Origin: Branchiostoma floridae
Taxonomy: Eukaryota; Chordata; Leptocardii; Amphioxiformes; Branchiostomatidae
Length of the DNA stretch: 64,000 bases
Assembly: GCF_000003815.2 (NCBI RefSeq)
Contig: NC_049986.1
Coordinates: 11,175,827 to 11,239,826 of the forward strand
Direction of reading: 5' to 3'
The notes below the pieces were generated by a model. It was not told the DNA's origin, did not search any database, and saw nothing but the letters and a program-made list of their open reading frames with translations. The first letter of the stretch is position 1, and each line of letters starts with the position of its first letter. The translations under genes were made by a program, and so were the position numbers. Shown piece after piece: positions 24,403 through 36,456 of the stretch.

Positions 24403-24900
24403 TACCCTGGGAGCCAGGCAGGACCGGGTAGCTAGCGAGTTTTGTTCAGGGATCCAAGGCAGTCAGCTAGCCCGCCGATCTCACATAAGCACTCCGGGGA
24501 GTTTAAGCCTGAAGGAGTTATAAAAGAACTCTGCTAACGCTTTACACTAATTCCACACACTGCCCCTTTCACTTGTGGTACCCACAACCAAAAAGACAGA
24601 TGGGTCAATTATGTTTATGTCATCTACAGCACTTGTTATCATAATCAATATGCATTAGTCATGCCAAACGGTGGGGACTTGCCAAGATATCTGTGAATAC
24701 TACCCTGGGAGCCAGCCGGGATCGGACAGCTAGCGAGTTTTGTTCAGGGATCCAAGGCAGTTAGCCTGCCGATCTCACATTAGCGCTCCGGGGAGTTTAA
24801 GCCTGAAGAAGTTATTAAAGGGCAGGTGGACTTCATCGGGCTTAAACTCCCCGGGGTGCTAATAGGAGATCGGTGGGCCTGACTGTCCGGACCACCGAAT
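24403..24900. repeat. Composite repeat: two direct copies plus an inverted fragment
   Basis: Copies at 24403-24530 and 24701-24830 both start TACCCTGGGAGCCAG and share TTTTGTTCAGGGATCCAAGG and CTCCGGGGAGTTTAAGCCTG. A fragment at about 24836-24890 is the reverse complement (CTTAAACTCCCCGG). A divergent relative with complete ends lies at 51159-51382. Confidence 0.75.
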
Positions 24901-25691
24901 AAACTGTCCTAGGTTTGCTATCAAGTTGATGTCAAACATAGTTTCCCCTTCCAATATGAGATATTGATTTGTGGGTTGTTTATTTAACATCCTCGACAGA
25001 ACGTAGAGGCTGATGTTGTAAAATATAGACTTGCATTTAAAGTATTTGTTGAGATAGGGCCCTGTTAATGACCTGAAATTCCCATAATGAGAAGCTAATC
25101 ATGAGAAGCTTGATGATCGCCTTGTCTGACCTGAAACATAATGACTTCAGCAATTATTTACTTGCACGCCATTGATAGTAACCTCTGGCAGTTTTGTATT
25201 CGGCCTGGTCTCATATATCTTGTTTCAAATAGCACAATGTGGAACATCTGTATGCATAGGCATTCCAATAATAAGAGTCACTAAACAAGTCTTTTACATT
25301 TTGTCTTATTCGTTTAATACACCAGTACATCCAGAAGGATTTTTTTTTCTCGATAAAACAGCGATTCTGTAACGCCCATCTCTGTGCGGGTAAATTATGA
25401 TGATAGGCAGCACCTGTGCCACGATATTCATTGGGGATGAGGAAGGTGGTTGTAAGAACAAGATAACACACATTGTCAAGTAAACAATACATTATTGTTC
25501 TTTCGGGGGTATAAATATTTTATTGTTTCACAAAATAGATAACATAGATGAATGTGATGACTTATCAGATATGTTAACCAATCCACACACCCTATAATTA
25601 TATATACAGAATTCTACAGGAAAATTTCATCTAACGTTACATGTACAAGCTAGTAGACAAACAGGCTTTCACAAAATAAGATTAAACTTTT

Positions 25692-27392
25692 GATGTGGCA
25701 GCCCTTCAGAAAGAGACAATCACAGGGAATGTACACCTGAACACCGCTTTTGGCAAAGTGCTAAGGAAACGTCTCGTGTATGATCCACTAACCAATTGTT
25801 ATATTCTTAAGATTGTCTTGAATATCATCATTCTTCATTTTAAATGGTCGTACTTTCGAACTTTAGGCCAATTAAGGCTCCAAAATTCTAACCCCTTTGC
25901 GAGCCTTCCGCTATTTCCCCATTCTCGAAAAGATCTATATTTTGGCAATTTGGCGGTCGTTTAACAGTTTTCTGGCCGCGGTCGTGATCGGTACTGCAGA
26001 TTAGGCTCTGATAGGGTATAACCTCCCAATTTGTAAATCTGTCAAAACGTACAACAGATCAAGCTCAAATTCAGCAAATGCCTTCCCTAACAGATCACGA
26101 CACCATCACAAATATTTAGAATTAGATTTCAGACTTTTCAAAAACACCAGTTGACAATTTGTGGATGACTCACGCGTAGCCATTTAACAAGGTGCCCGTC
26201 CGTCAAAGCGCCCCCTACATTAATGTACAGATTACCTTTTGTGCGTAATGAGTTCATTTAAGATATATATGGACATCATCCGCCTTTCCATGACAATTTT
26301 GGCATTTCATTCAACTGTTTGTCCGCTTGTATGGGGTGATGGACTGTCAGAGAAGCCCGACCATCACTCAGAAAACATTACGATTTCACCCCGACATCTG
26401 CTCGGAGACCTGATCCGATTTCTCATGAGTCTTACAACTTTGGCCTTTTACTTTACTTTTCATCCTCTTATGTAACAAACATTTGGAAAACAAGCCGTCA
26501 TTGATATAACAAAGAGATATACCTGCAAAAGGTATAGATTGGTAGACTGATTTTCTAAAAAAAATACTGTACTGTGTGTCCAAGGAGCTCCTTGGTGTGT
26601 CTTAGCCTCTTTGCAACAATGCCATTTTTTAGATATCAAATATCAGACTGGCATGGTTTGCTGATGATACTGTTCTCAAATAAATCATTCATACCAGAAG
26701 GAAAGACATCGAACGTCCAACCTACAATTCCAGACTGCTAGGAAATTTCCAAAATGACAGCCAATGTTGAGTAAAAGGCTAGATTTGTCAGGAGAAAGCG
26801 GGTGATGTCTTCCTTTATACTTTATCGAACAAAAACATGATGTGTTTATGAATGTAGGCGGCGCTTCGAAAAACGGCCACCATGTAACATGGGCTCCTTG
26901 CAAGGCGCATAGAAGTTTATAATTTTTATGTCAACTCGTGTACTTACAATTCTGACATCTCATTCTAGATGTAAGTGAGGACGTCTTGACCTGTTTGGAA
27001 AAGTATTCACGGGCTTTAGCCTAAAGTCGTATATATTTTCGCATTTTTACAAGTTGGAGGTTATACCCTTTGAGAGCCTAATCTGCAGTACCGCTCCCGN
27101 NNNNNNNNNNNNNNNNNNNNNNNNNNNNNNNNNNNNNNNNNNNNNNNNNNNNNNNNNNNNNNNNNNNNNNNNNNNNNNNNNNNNNNNNNNNNNNNNNNNN
27201 NNNNNNNNNNNNNNNNNNNNNNNNNNNNNNNNNNNNNNNNNNNNNNNNNNNNNNNNNNNNNNNNNNNNNNNNNNNNNNNNNNNNNNNNNNNNNNNNNNNN
27301 NNATATGACATGTCTCCTTTACACTGTTGAATAGAAGTGGTCGATTTTGCAAATTCTCTGTGATTGTCTCTTTCTGAACAATAGCCACATTC
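25692..27392. mobile_element. Large inverted-repeat element with arms of about 345 bp
   Basis: The left arm has TTCAGAAAGAGACAATCACA near 25706 and ACTGCAGATTAGGCTCT near 25992. The right arm has both reverse complements (near 27377 and 27085). The right arm is partly hidden by the gap at 27100-27302. About 1 kb of interior holds no recognisable transposase. It is probably a long-TIR, non-autonomous DNA transposon. Confidence 0.6.
26581..26594. mobile_element. Micro-palindrome, 14 bp, with 7-bp target duplication
   Basis: CAAGGAGCTCCTTG is a perfect palindrome flanked by GTGTGTC on both sides (26574-26580, 26595-26601). It has the ends and duplication length of the longer copies at 16282, 38812 and 41315. 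It sits inside the larger inverted-repeat element. Confidence 0.6.
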
Positions 27393-28555
27393 GTTGAGAT
27401 AAATATGTGACAGTGCTTTGTCTGTTGTCTATCGATCGATTCAATTTGGAATGCATGATAATATATGTGGACTATCTAATGAATAACAGTGCAATATAAC
27501 ATCGGACGCTGGGAGGTGCTTCTTGATGGCTGGCCGCGAATTTCAAAATTATCCAAGATTTCTTTCAGGGGTTCCATTCTATAATACAAAATGATGAATT
27601 CCAGTTCAGATTTCATTCTGATTACCCTGATGATTATTTTCACATACATAGACACATACCTGGCGTTGAAACTTTATCTTTCTGTACAGGTAATACTACC
27701 TAGCTACTTAATTCTTTTCCTGAGAGTCATATCCGATATCTGTTACATAACTTTGCTATGCTTCCAATTGTTATCTGTTTTTGTCGAATATCAAAATCTC
27801 ACTTATCATGTTTTCAGAATTGATACCGAGGATAATGAGAGTAAAGACTGCGACGCTGGAATGGCTTCACAAATTTACGTCATCTTTAAGCAATTTATAC
27901 AGTTTTCTTTACCCCGTTTGCCTCATTGCGAGGTTTACGTTGTTTATTACATAATTATACGAATGAAAAAGCTCAACACATAAAAGCAGGATAGATCCAT
28001 CTGCATTGGAGGAGAGCAGGCCATTTATTTACACATGCGGCATGTAAAGTTAAGTTTGGTAAAAAAAAGAATCTCACAATTTCTTACTTCGACAATTCTA
28101 GCAACAAAGACAACATCAACAAAACATGACAAGACAAAGTCCATTCATTAACTATTTTGGCTGCCATGAACTCTACCATGGAGAGCTAGTCGAAACATAA
28201 AAGAAAATTCACTGAAAATAGCGTCAACATTCTCTTTACCAAATCTAGCTAGTCTTTTGTCATGAAAGAGTTTTCACACTTTTCATCACCCCTTTCCAGA
28301 ATTCCTACAAGTACATTTATCATCACAAAATCGCACACTGAAAAATAAAGCAAGCAAAAAAACTGAATAAATCTTTGTACTTTGTACAATATATAGATTC
28401 ACATATGTCATTTCACATGGTGACAACAAACATGTTATGTTGCATTGATAGGCAATTGATATGGACGTTTCCAAAGTTTCCGAGGTGGGAAAGGGGTTAA
28501 GAGAAAACAATTCTGTCAGAGGTCTTAACAAACAAAACCTGATAGTAGGATGGAA

Positions 28556-28911
28556 GCCTGGTATCCATATCATACTACAGCTAGCACCAGTCCGCTCATC
28601 TGATGACTTCTAGCTTGCCAAATCGCCCAGCACCCGGCCGTCATAATTTGGACGTCATTGATTATTCCGGGTATTCTTTACTATAGAAGCAGTGAATCGG
28701 GGACGGAACTACTGTGTACATGTTCAATCCCTTTCATCATACCGTTGCGAAGACCGCGTAACCTGCAGCCAATCAAAGCTCTCGCTCATAATTCTAGTCG
28801 AGTATCATACTGCCAAACGGTCTTGTATTTAACGGGTACCGGACTTTTTGGCTTGCAACCAATCAGAGGTCAGAGGAGCGACCCGGAGATAGAATAGTAT
28901 GGATACCAGGC
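28556..28911. repeat. MITE with GCCTGGTATCCATA ends
   Basis: The left end GCCTGGTATCCATA and its exact complement on the right (TATGGATACCAGGC) bound 356 bp with no reading frame. It lies downstream of neverland, possibly within its 3' UTR. Confidence 0.65.
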
Positions 28912-29267
28912 TGACAAGGCCTTGCCTTCCCCTCAGACCATTATGTTGGAAAATGGCGCCCTTACAGTAATTCCTTTTCAAAAGTTGAAGGGTTACAATA
29001 TGTTGGGATACAATATATTGAACGATGGTCCTCAAGAAAATGTTGCTTTGTGAGAATTCGAAGATCTTAACATTCTAAGATTTAAATTTGCTCTGTTCTT
29101 TTGACATCAAGGAGCCTTCATCTTGATGATACATAAGCATCATCGGACAAGAAAATATATCATATTCATGTGAAGTTCGTATTGGATAGCAATCAACATA
29201 AACGAGAGATGGAGATGAAATTTGGCCCCTTTCAACTTTTGAAATGGAATCTCCGTGCAGACGACAT

Positions 29268-31696
29268 CTACCAGTCCAGACTGTTCCTCTCAAACTTGAA
29301 CCTGGGGCTGTTCTGGCTGTAGAACTGGGAGTACCAGCGGCGGTGCCGGGAGATGCTGGAGTCTTCCCGCACCAGCAGCGGTCTCGGCACGTAGCACTTG
29401 TTGTTCCAGATCATGATGTCTCTCTCCACCTGGGGACAAGTGGAAGAGAAATATATAGTTCTATATTTCCTGCGTAGATTTGGTATTTAAAAAAATTCAG
29501 TACCTTATTACCTTTCGATGAGAAAGTCGTTCACATCACGTAAGTCAAAACTATAGCTAGTCATACAATAAAACGAGAACAGCGCATATTACTTCTGACC
29601 ATTTCTGTCATCGCATCTTGATGTTAAAACAATTTCGCAAGCAAAAGTTTAATTTCCAGTAAGAAAAGACGTCTTGGGAAGTTGTTACCTGTACGGACTC
29701 TCCCCAGAGTAAGAACTTGGCGAGGCAGGTGGGCACCCACCGCCCGGTGTACACGCTGTGAGTCAGCCTCTGCAGCAGGGGTTCCACAGGTGTGATGGAC
29801 TGCACCAGCATGAAGTTCCCAAATCCGGACTCCAGGAACAGGAACACGATACCAGGGCCGATCTGGGGAAGGACAGACCGACTCTATAATGAAATGTGCG
29901 CCCCAAGCTTATGGCTCATTAACATCTCATTAAATGTACAACATGTACGCCCCAGAAGCCTGCAGCCTCAAACGGACCATCGTATGGGCCTGATACGGGA
30001 TAGTAGAATCTGGCATAAAATCTGGAAATTGGCCAGGGGAGTCGGTCCACGACAAAGTAACTCCACTAGTAGCAAACCTTCCCTGCATGGCAAATCATTG
30101 TCCCTATAATAGCCAGCGTAGTCAGTCTGGTAGAGACTAGCATCTTTAATTTGGCTGCCGTTTCGGTCTACACACTAATCTCAGCAGGACCATTTGAGTT
30201 TCATGAATGCGCAAGTAAATGCGCAAGCAAACAATGCAAAAATAGCCCCTTATTGATAGATTTCAATATTCTTCAATCAGAGGTTTCGGTCGGGGTTATT
30301 TTTGTATGGCCATTTCTACGATTCTGTTTCCGTAGAGGGGGGAAATGAAAACCTCTGCTTTCAATATTCTAGATACAAATATACAAAATCTGTAAAGTCA
30401 AGTTCAACTGTAGTCAACCCGAGTGTCACTCACCTGTCGGGCAGTGGCCTTGATGTCTGCGATGGAGATCCTATGACCGAACAGGTACATCATGTGCTGT
30501 GTGAGCATGGTGCTGCTATGCGCGTCAGGTGCCGGGTCAGGCTGCCACTCCGCCCGCCACACGTGCTTAGCGAAGTCCCAGGAGGAGGAGTAGATACTGG
30601 AGAGGTCCACACCGGCGGCCACGATCGGTCCGTGCAGGTAGTTCAGGTGAGCGATGTCTGCCGCGTTCTCTGGAACCTCCTGGTTAACATTCAAGTTCAG
30701 CAGAATTTAACATACCTCGAGTTAGACTCTTCGATTTCCAAACTTAAACTTGGGTGGTAATAATGATTGAGTTACTATCAGAAAATTTTCGTGAATGACA
30801 ACATCAAGTCTTCTTTGAATCACCTCAAAGGCTTGAAGTTCTGCATGCCTGACACGTGCACGTGAGACACATGTATGATAGAACAGAGAGGGCAAGTAAT
30901 ACATATCAAATTACTATAGCATGTCATGTTTTTATTAGATTTTAATGAAATAGCGCATGGTTTAAATGGGACACGTCTGTCGTCAAAGCACCTTTTCGGC
31001 TTGATAAGCAAAGTATCTGTCGAACTAGCACTCGGTAATTTCAAAGGTGCTGATTTCTTCCGTTCAGCTCACAACACATACACTGTGATAGAAAATGCGT
31101 TTAACAGTTTACGAGGCCTATTATGGTTCTAGATTTTAATGCAATAACGCATGCTCTAATTCAGGTACGTCTGTCTTCAAAGCAGGCTTGTCATAAGCAA
31201 AGTACATGTGCATGTCCAACTAGCATTCATCGGAAATGTCAATAGTCCCGATTTCTTCGTTCAGTTTACAACACACTGCGACAACATATTCCTTAAAGTT
31301 AAACAGTTTACGGTGTCTGTATTTACCTCGATATGTGCGTTGATGATGTGTTCGGTGGTGCCCCGACAGGTCCAGTCGCCGCTGGCTATCTCATCTATGA
31401 TGGGCGGTGTCCAGGTGGGCTCTATCCCGTCACAGTGATACCAGATGTAGACACACCCATTCCTCTCCAGGCACGGCCACGACTTCACTCGGGCGAAATC
31501 AGGAACTAATCAAGTACAAAGTAGTGTTGTTAGAAATGCTGGGTCACATCTGCGAACAGGGGCCCCACTGGGCTGTTTGCGAGGACAACAAACAAAAGTG
31601 TATAATGATCAAGAAATATACATAGCTTATGCTCATAACTATCTTTTAGGCGTTTTTGTTTTGTTTTACTTGTTTTGTGTTACTTTTTAATGTTTT

Positions 31697-31776
<80 letters not shown>

Positions 31777-34700
31777 CGCATCTTTTGTATCGCATATCGT
31801 GCTTTTCTTTTCCGCACTTCTTTCTTCTGACCTTCCTTCAATTTGGAAGCGTGACAGAAGCATTACGCTGAGAATGTAGTAATTATCGATTACCAATACG
31901 GGATTATCGTTGCGTATCGAATACAAGTATCACACTAGTATCGCACAAAGCAAGCGATGAAATAAACCGAAATGATTTAGATGTAGAGTGTTAGCTGGGA
32001 GTCAGTGATCATGTGATTACATTATCTGGCCACAACGTTCCCAGATAAATGAGTTATTGGTCTGTCTATATCTGTAAAAAATCAAAGAGAATGGCGTAAC
32101 CTGAAATAAGACAAAAAGGAAATTGGAGCAAATGAGATAAGGTATAAATGGAATCAACCTAATGAAATAAAGTAAAGTGAAGAAGATGAAACAGAATGAA
32201 ACGAAATGGAAGAATATCCAAAGAAGGATGCGTGGCAGATGTACTTTAGATCCTCAACGGACTCCATAATCAATGGACCAGTTACAAAGTTGTTCCAACA
32301 CGAAGGAAGCACTCACCATGAATCTACACAGATGAGTTTTCATTCGAATAGTCAAGACCAGCTTTAATTCTTTTTTTCCGTCCCTCTCATTGTTTGGGAG
32401 TCAATGTTGTTGATTTTCATCAATTTTATGTACTGAAGTTCAGATTTTGGGAACGGATGGGGTGAAATTTTTGTTCGTTTCAACAAGCAAATTTCTGTCC
32501 CGGGACAGAGGAATGGATCCTGGAGACTGCCCTGGCACTCACTACCCACCTTTCTCGGCGTATGGGATGCCCATACACTTGCCGTCCTCTCCCCTGAACT
32601 TCCAGCCGTGGAAGGGGCACTGTAGACAGTCTCCCACCACCGTGCCTCCCATGGACAGGTCCGCACCCAGGTGGGGACAGTAGGCATCCAGCACAGACAC
32701 GCTCCCACCAGCACTCCGGAACACGGCAAGCTTCTCTCCTAGAAAAACGGGGTTTTGTTACGGTGGTACAAAGAATATTAAATGCCTTTGGTCCTTCCGG
32801 AACACAGCAGGTTTCTACGCCAGAAAAACGTGCTTTTGTTACCATGTTTCAATGAATAGGAAGGCAAGTAAAATGTGTTTAATTGGTCCAAAAGGATTTA
32901 TTTTTGTAGCCTCCGCTAGGCCTTCCTAATGGGATCTGGATAGTAGAATTCGGTAGCCTGGGTACCATACGGATAGTAGTTCGCTCCTATGTTCGCTTCT
33001 GCTATCCACAGAGAAGCGACTGTATATAGTGTATAATGAACACCGGAGCGAACCACTTTCCGGATGGTACCCAGGCTAAGAATTCGGTAAATGTATGGTG
33101 AACAAGATATAAAAAACGGAAGTTCCGCTGCAGTGTCTTGGACAGCCGATAGGGGGCCCACAATAGAACTTGACCTTCGTTTTCTTGCCACCAACCAAGT
33201 ATCACGCACACACGTACACACACAGACACACGCACACGAGCAGACAGACCAAAAACAATGCCTCCATTTTTCATGAAGGTAACAATGGTAACTGCGCTAG
33301 CAAATAAAACCCTATGGTGGCCAAATTCCTTCCAGTAAATCAGTCTTTCTTTAGCTACATAATATAACTTCAACTTAAACGATTTCAGCTAGCGTTATTA
33401 GTCTGGTGGAGACTATTCTTACTCAGGGTATTATCTCATTATTTTTGTACAATGCACACATAAAGATATAGTGACAATTTGTCCCCATATCTTTATGTAT
33501 GCAATGAAAAAAGAAGAAGTGTAATAAAATTGTAATTTCCATCGCTGTATCAACATCTCACGTGACAAGCCGACTACCTTATGATGTAAGGTAGTCGGCG
33601 TCATTAGGGCAAAAGAAATTGCCACACCTCATTTGCAGAAGATCCTGTATCTATTTGTTTAGAACAAACCGTTGAAGACCACGCCCCCACCAATTGACTG
33701 TGATTTCAAAGTGCCCCTCCCACTATTCATTGTGCAGTGTGTAATTTGTGACACGGCCCCGCCCCGGGCCGGTTAATTGCTACTCTAAATGAAGATGTAA
33801 TTGTAACTGCAGATTTAAATGCACTGTTAAGTTAAGTCCAGTGCATGAGGCAAGGTTGTCTTGGCGGATGCCTGCACTTTACCAGTAACAGCCTTTGTAA
33901 AAAAAACTTGTTAAAATACATTTCCTGACGCCCCTTGGGATTTTCAAATGGTACCGCCCTAGTAATTAGATTGTGTTGAGCAGATCAAGGGCTCAGCATT
34001 TGTTACTGAGTAATTCATGGCTTGTTTTCGGACGCATTGATCGCCGTTGAGCGTGCTGAATACACGTATGTTGACAGTAGTCCCAGTGACATGCCACACC
34101 CCAACGAAACTCAGAATGGCCGCTTCCGGAATCAACAAAGCGTGACTATTGGTCTGTTGGAAGTCTGTGTCGGTGCGACATTGGCATGACATGTCGGGAC
34201 AATTGGGGTATTGCAGGTCTTACTTTGGCAACCCAAGCCAAACTGACTCATTTTTCTTTACACGTGCAACAGAGCGCTGAAAATGGATCACGCTGTGGTT
34301 AACCCTGCTCTTTGTTCTCAGTAGAAAGGGTTAACACGCTTTGTAGACACACTGTAGTGTGTGATGGGACAATTCCGTTAGAAACATACGCCACCCCGCC
34401 CACCAACACACATACACACAAGCACACACTAATAATGCATATTCGAGAAATATAGAATGACTGTCCCTGTGTGGGTTAGCCTGGGTACCCAATCCTGAAG
34501 GTACTAAGTAGTTCGCTCTGACGTTTATCATACACTATAACGTTATACAGTCGCTTCTTTGCTGTTCCAGAGAGATTATAGGAGCGAACTAATAGTACTA
34601 ACCGGATGGTACTAATGCTAAATATGGGTCGCCAAGCATTGACATGTAAGCTGTAACGCTACAATAAAAAGTTACACGATTACTTTACACCAATAGAGCA

Positions 34701-35213
34701 TCAATGAACGCGGCCTGTGCGTTGATATATCTCGACAAAGAGCTGTAAAAACCGTGACTCAGAAATTCAAACACGCAAAGCCTTACCGAGTACTGTTACT
34801 CCCTCCACTTGGTTAGGTCGGAGTTGACAGGAGTCCATCACCCTGAACCAGCCGTTCGGGTACACGGGCGGCAGCTCGCCTCTCCTCCGCCGCCGACGCA
34901 CGTCGTTCGCAACGTCCTTGCGAGTGTAGCCGGCAAGTTTGTTGTACCCGACATCGTGAAGAGTCCGACTGATCTTCAATGGACACAGTAGAAGCCGGTA
35001 AAGCCAGGCCGCTATGGCAACACCAACGCCATACAGGGCGAGTTGACTAACAGGTGGGCACTGCCATGGTGTTGACCAGAACTTGTCCCCGATGAGGGCT
35101 AGCGCCCATGCAGCATGGATATCCACTGCCTTGTCCTGTACCAACCCTACCGTAGCTAGGGACGGCACTAGTATGACCAACACCAGTAGGAAAAGGTACC
35201 TGTAGGTCGGCAT
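29268..35213 (-). CDS. nvd: Neverland/DAF-36-type Rieske oxygenase, cholesterol 7-desaturase
   Basis: Six exons, from the 5' end: 35213-34787, 32738-32550, 31505-31327, 30679-30434, 29862-29689 and 29429-29268. They total 1377 nt (458 aa), all GT-AG and in phase. The N-terminus has two hydrophobic segments (residues about 5-25 and 57-77), followed by a [20 protein letters not shown] region and YPNGWFRV, both typical of the family. The Rieske [2Fe-2S] ligands are present as CPHLG (C163, H165) and CPFHGW (C183, H186). The mononuclear iron site reads [12 protein letters not shown] (D273, H276, H281). In insects and nematodes this enzyme converts cholesterol to 7-dehydrocholesterol at the ER membrane, the first step to ecdysteroids or dafachronic acids. 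The deuterostome product is less settled. The gene is divergent from HSD17B8, whose start lies 1.24 kb away. No key residue is missing. Confidence 0.95.
31697..31774. repeat. (GT)n microsatellite
   Basis: About 75 bp of nearly pure GT repeat lie in the neverland intron between the exons at 31505 and 32550. Frames across it are artefacts. Confidence 0.95.
32954..33078. mobile_element. MITE with TAGCCTGGGTACC ends and 9-bp target duplication
   Basis: The left end TAGCCTGGGTACCATACGGA mirrors the right end, whose complement is TAGCCTGGGTACCATCCGGA. Both continue to TTCGCTCC. It is flanked by AGAATTCGG on both sides (32945-32953, 33079-33087). It lies in neverland intron 1. A second copy is at 34477-34620. 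Confidence 0.85.
33110..33285 (+). repeat. Dispersed repeat, second copy of the CCTCCATTTTTCAT family
   Basis: It contains CGGAAGTTCCGCTGCAGTG, GACCTTCGT, a CA-rich tract and CCAAAAACAATGCCTCC followed by ATTTTTCATGAAGG. The tail matches 17760-17965, and the CGGAAGTTCCGCTGCAGTG word recurs at about 57598 next to another CA tract. Confidence 0.55.
33569..33599. repeat. Perfect 13-bp stem hairpin
   Basis: GCCGACTACCTTA, a TGATG loop and TAAGGTAGTCGGC lie in neverland intron 1. TGAC and GTCA outside nearly extend the stem. No direct flanking repeat was seen. Confidence 0.7.
34477..34620. mobile_element. MITE with TAGCCTGGGTACC ends, second copy
   Basis: It has the same terminal motif and internal TTCGCTC/GAGCGAA blocks as 32954-33078, with more mutations at its right end (ACCGGATGGTACTAATGCTA). 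The flanks agree at only 6 of 9 positions, so this copy is older. It is also in neverland intron 1. Confidence 0.7.
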
Positions 35214-36456
35214 CGCTGTTGAGTCCGTACCTCTGCCCAGGTGTCACCCCCCTCAGTAACACGAGCGGCCGCTTTGTTTACGCTATAAGATGCGGCTGTT
35301 TTACGACATGGTAAACAGAAGCTGGAGTCACCAAGCACGCTGCCATGACGGCAACAAAACAAAACAAAAAGAACGTAACCCTAGCTTCAGGACGAATCGA
35401 ACAGGTGTTTTGAAAGTCAACGCCCTGTCGTACGTACGTTCGACGTGTTCCAACGTACGGCTCTGACAGAAGACGTTACCAAACTATGATGCTTGTTACC
35501 ATGACGACGTTACGAGTTTGTCATCGCAAGGCTACCGAGTCTTTGATCTACAGTACTGCTGACGCTGTTGAGGCAAATATCAAACGAATCCACCCACTCA
35601 GACGGCACAAAGACTTTTGATTGGTACATGGGATTAGCCAGATAAAATCGCGCGCTTCGGAGGGCCCCAGGTAACAACCGGTCTTCAGCACAATGAGTTG
35701 TTACGTGACGAGCCTGTGACGAAGGTGGAAATATTTCATTGTCGTCAGAAGCAACGAGAACTTACGAAATCAAACCAAATGTAGAAAAGGGGCAGTTCTT
35801 CCTCTTATTTTCTTGAGTCTGCCGTGTTCAACTTATTGAAGATTCTGTATCCTATGACGTTACTTGTTAGACATTATAATGAAGATTGATTGATTAAGGA
35901 GAGTTGTCACAGGTGTTCAAGGTGTGGTTTACCTGTAAAATCACACTGTCATTGTTGTTAACATGTTGGTTACTAAACACCCATTGATGTACAACTTTAC
36001 GATATTGGTGATCCACAGACACTAAATATGTCTATCAGACAAAGAGAGGCCAAAACATCAAAAAAATATTTCCTGTCTGCCTGAATCTTTTTCTCTATTG
36101 TAAAAGTTAGAATCACAGACACAACGTAACAGGTGCCAGCTCCATTTTGAGTACGAATCCCTGCTGATATGTGCGTCATCTATCAACATTAATCTGAACT
36201 GCAGGGAAGCTTGCGCTTCTGTACATCTTTGAGTAATGACCTTGCATTCAATCAACCAATGGTGTGGCCGTTTTTCTCAAAGGTATTTAAACCATGTATT
36301 TCGAGTTTTGCGCTGTCAAACTAACAAACGATGGTGAAAACCATATTCAAACTTCGCGGGTGACAGAAAAGTGAGACCTGTTCTCTTATTGGTCAGGTAT
36401 AACACGACGTCTTTCATTGGCGGAGAGGGCTTTCTACTCTAGTTTCGCAAGGCAAG
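35214..36456. promoter_or_regulatory. Shared divergent promoter region of neverland and HSD17B8
   Basis: This 1.24-kb interval lies between two start codons pointing apart. It has inverted CCAAT boxes (ATTGG) at about 36389 and 36414 close to the HSD17B8 start, another ATTGG near 35620, and a CGTACGTACG palindrome near 35430. The HSD17B8 start codon sits within AAGATGGCGGC, a good YY1 consensus. No TATA box was evident. Confidence 0.5.

Larger units (their letters stand above)
22050..29267. other. Gene-poor intergenic region between SCAI and neverland
   Basis: No supported gene was found. It contains the likely SCAI 3' UTR, a short direct duplication, a composite GC-rich repeat cluster (24403-24900), a large inverted repeat with a gap (25692-27392), a micro-palindrome and a MITE (28556-28911). 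Confidence 0.6.

Noticed and set aside
24204-24900. Possible extra gene just after SCAI
   Set aside because: The GC-rich stretches are repeat copies with stops in all frames, not exons.
27591-27983. 130-codon plus-strand frame with hydrophobic segments
   Set aside because: It is AT-rich, low in typical coding bias, resembles no family that I know and has no splice partners; the hydrophobicity follows from T-rich codons.
28913-28922. CAAGGCCTTG palindrome as a fifth micro-palindrome
   Set aside because: It has the right ends, but the 7-bp flanks do not match, so there is no sign of insertion.
30302-30760. 152-codon plus-strand frame
   Set aside because: It is the antisense shadow of neverland exon 4 (30679-30434), whose minus-strand frame holds the iron-binding motif.
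31687-31926. Frames of Thr-His or Val-Cys repeats
   Set aside because: They are translations of the GT microsatellite.
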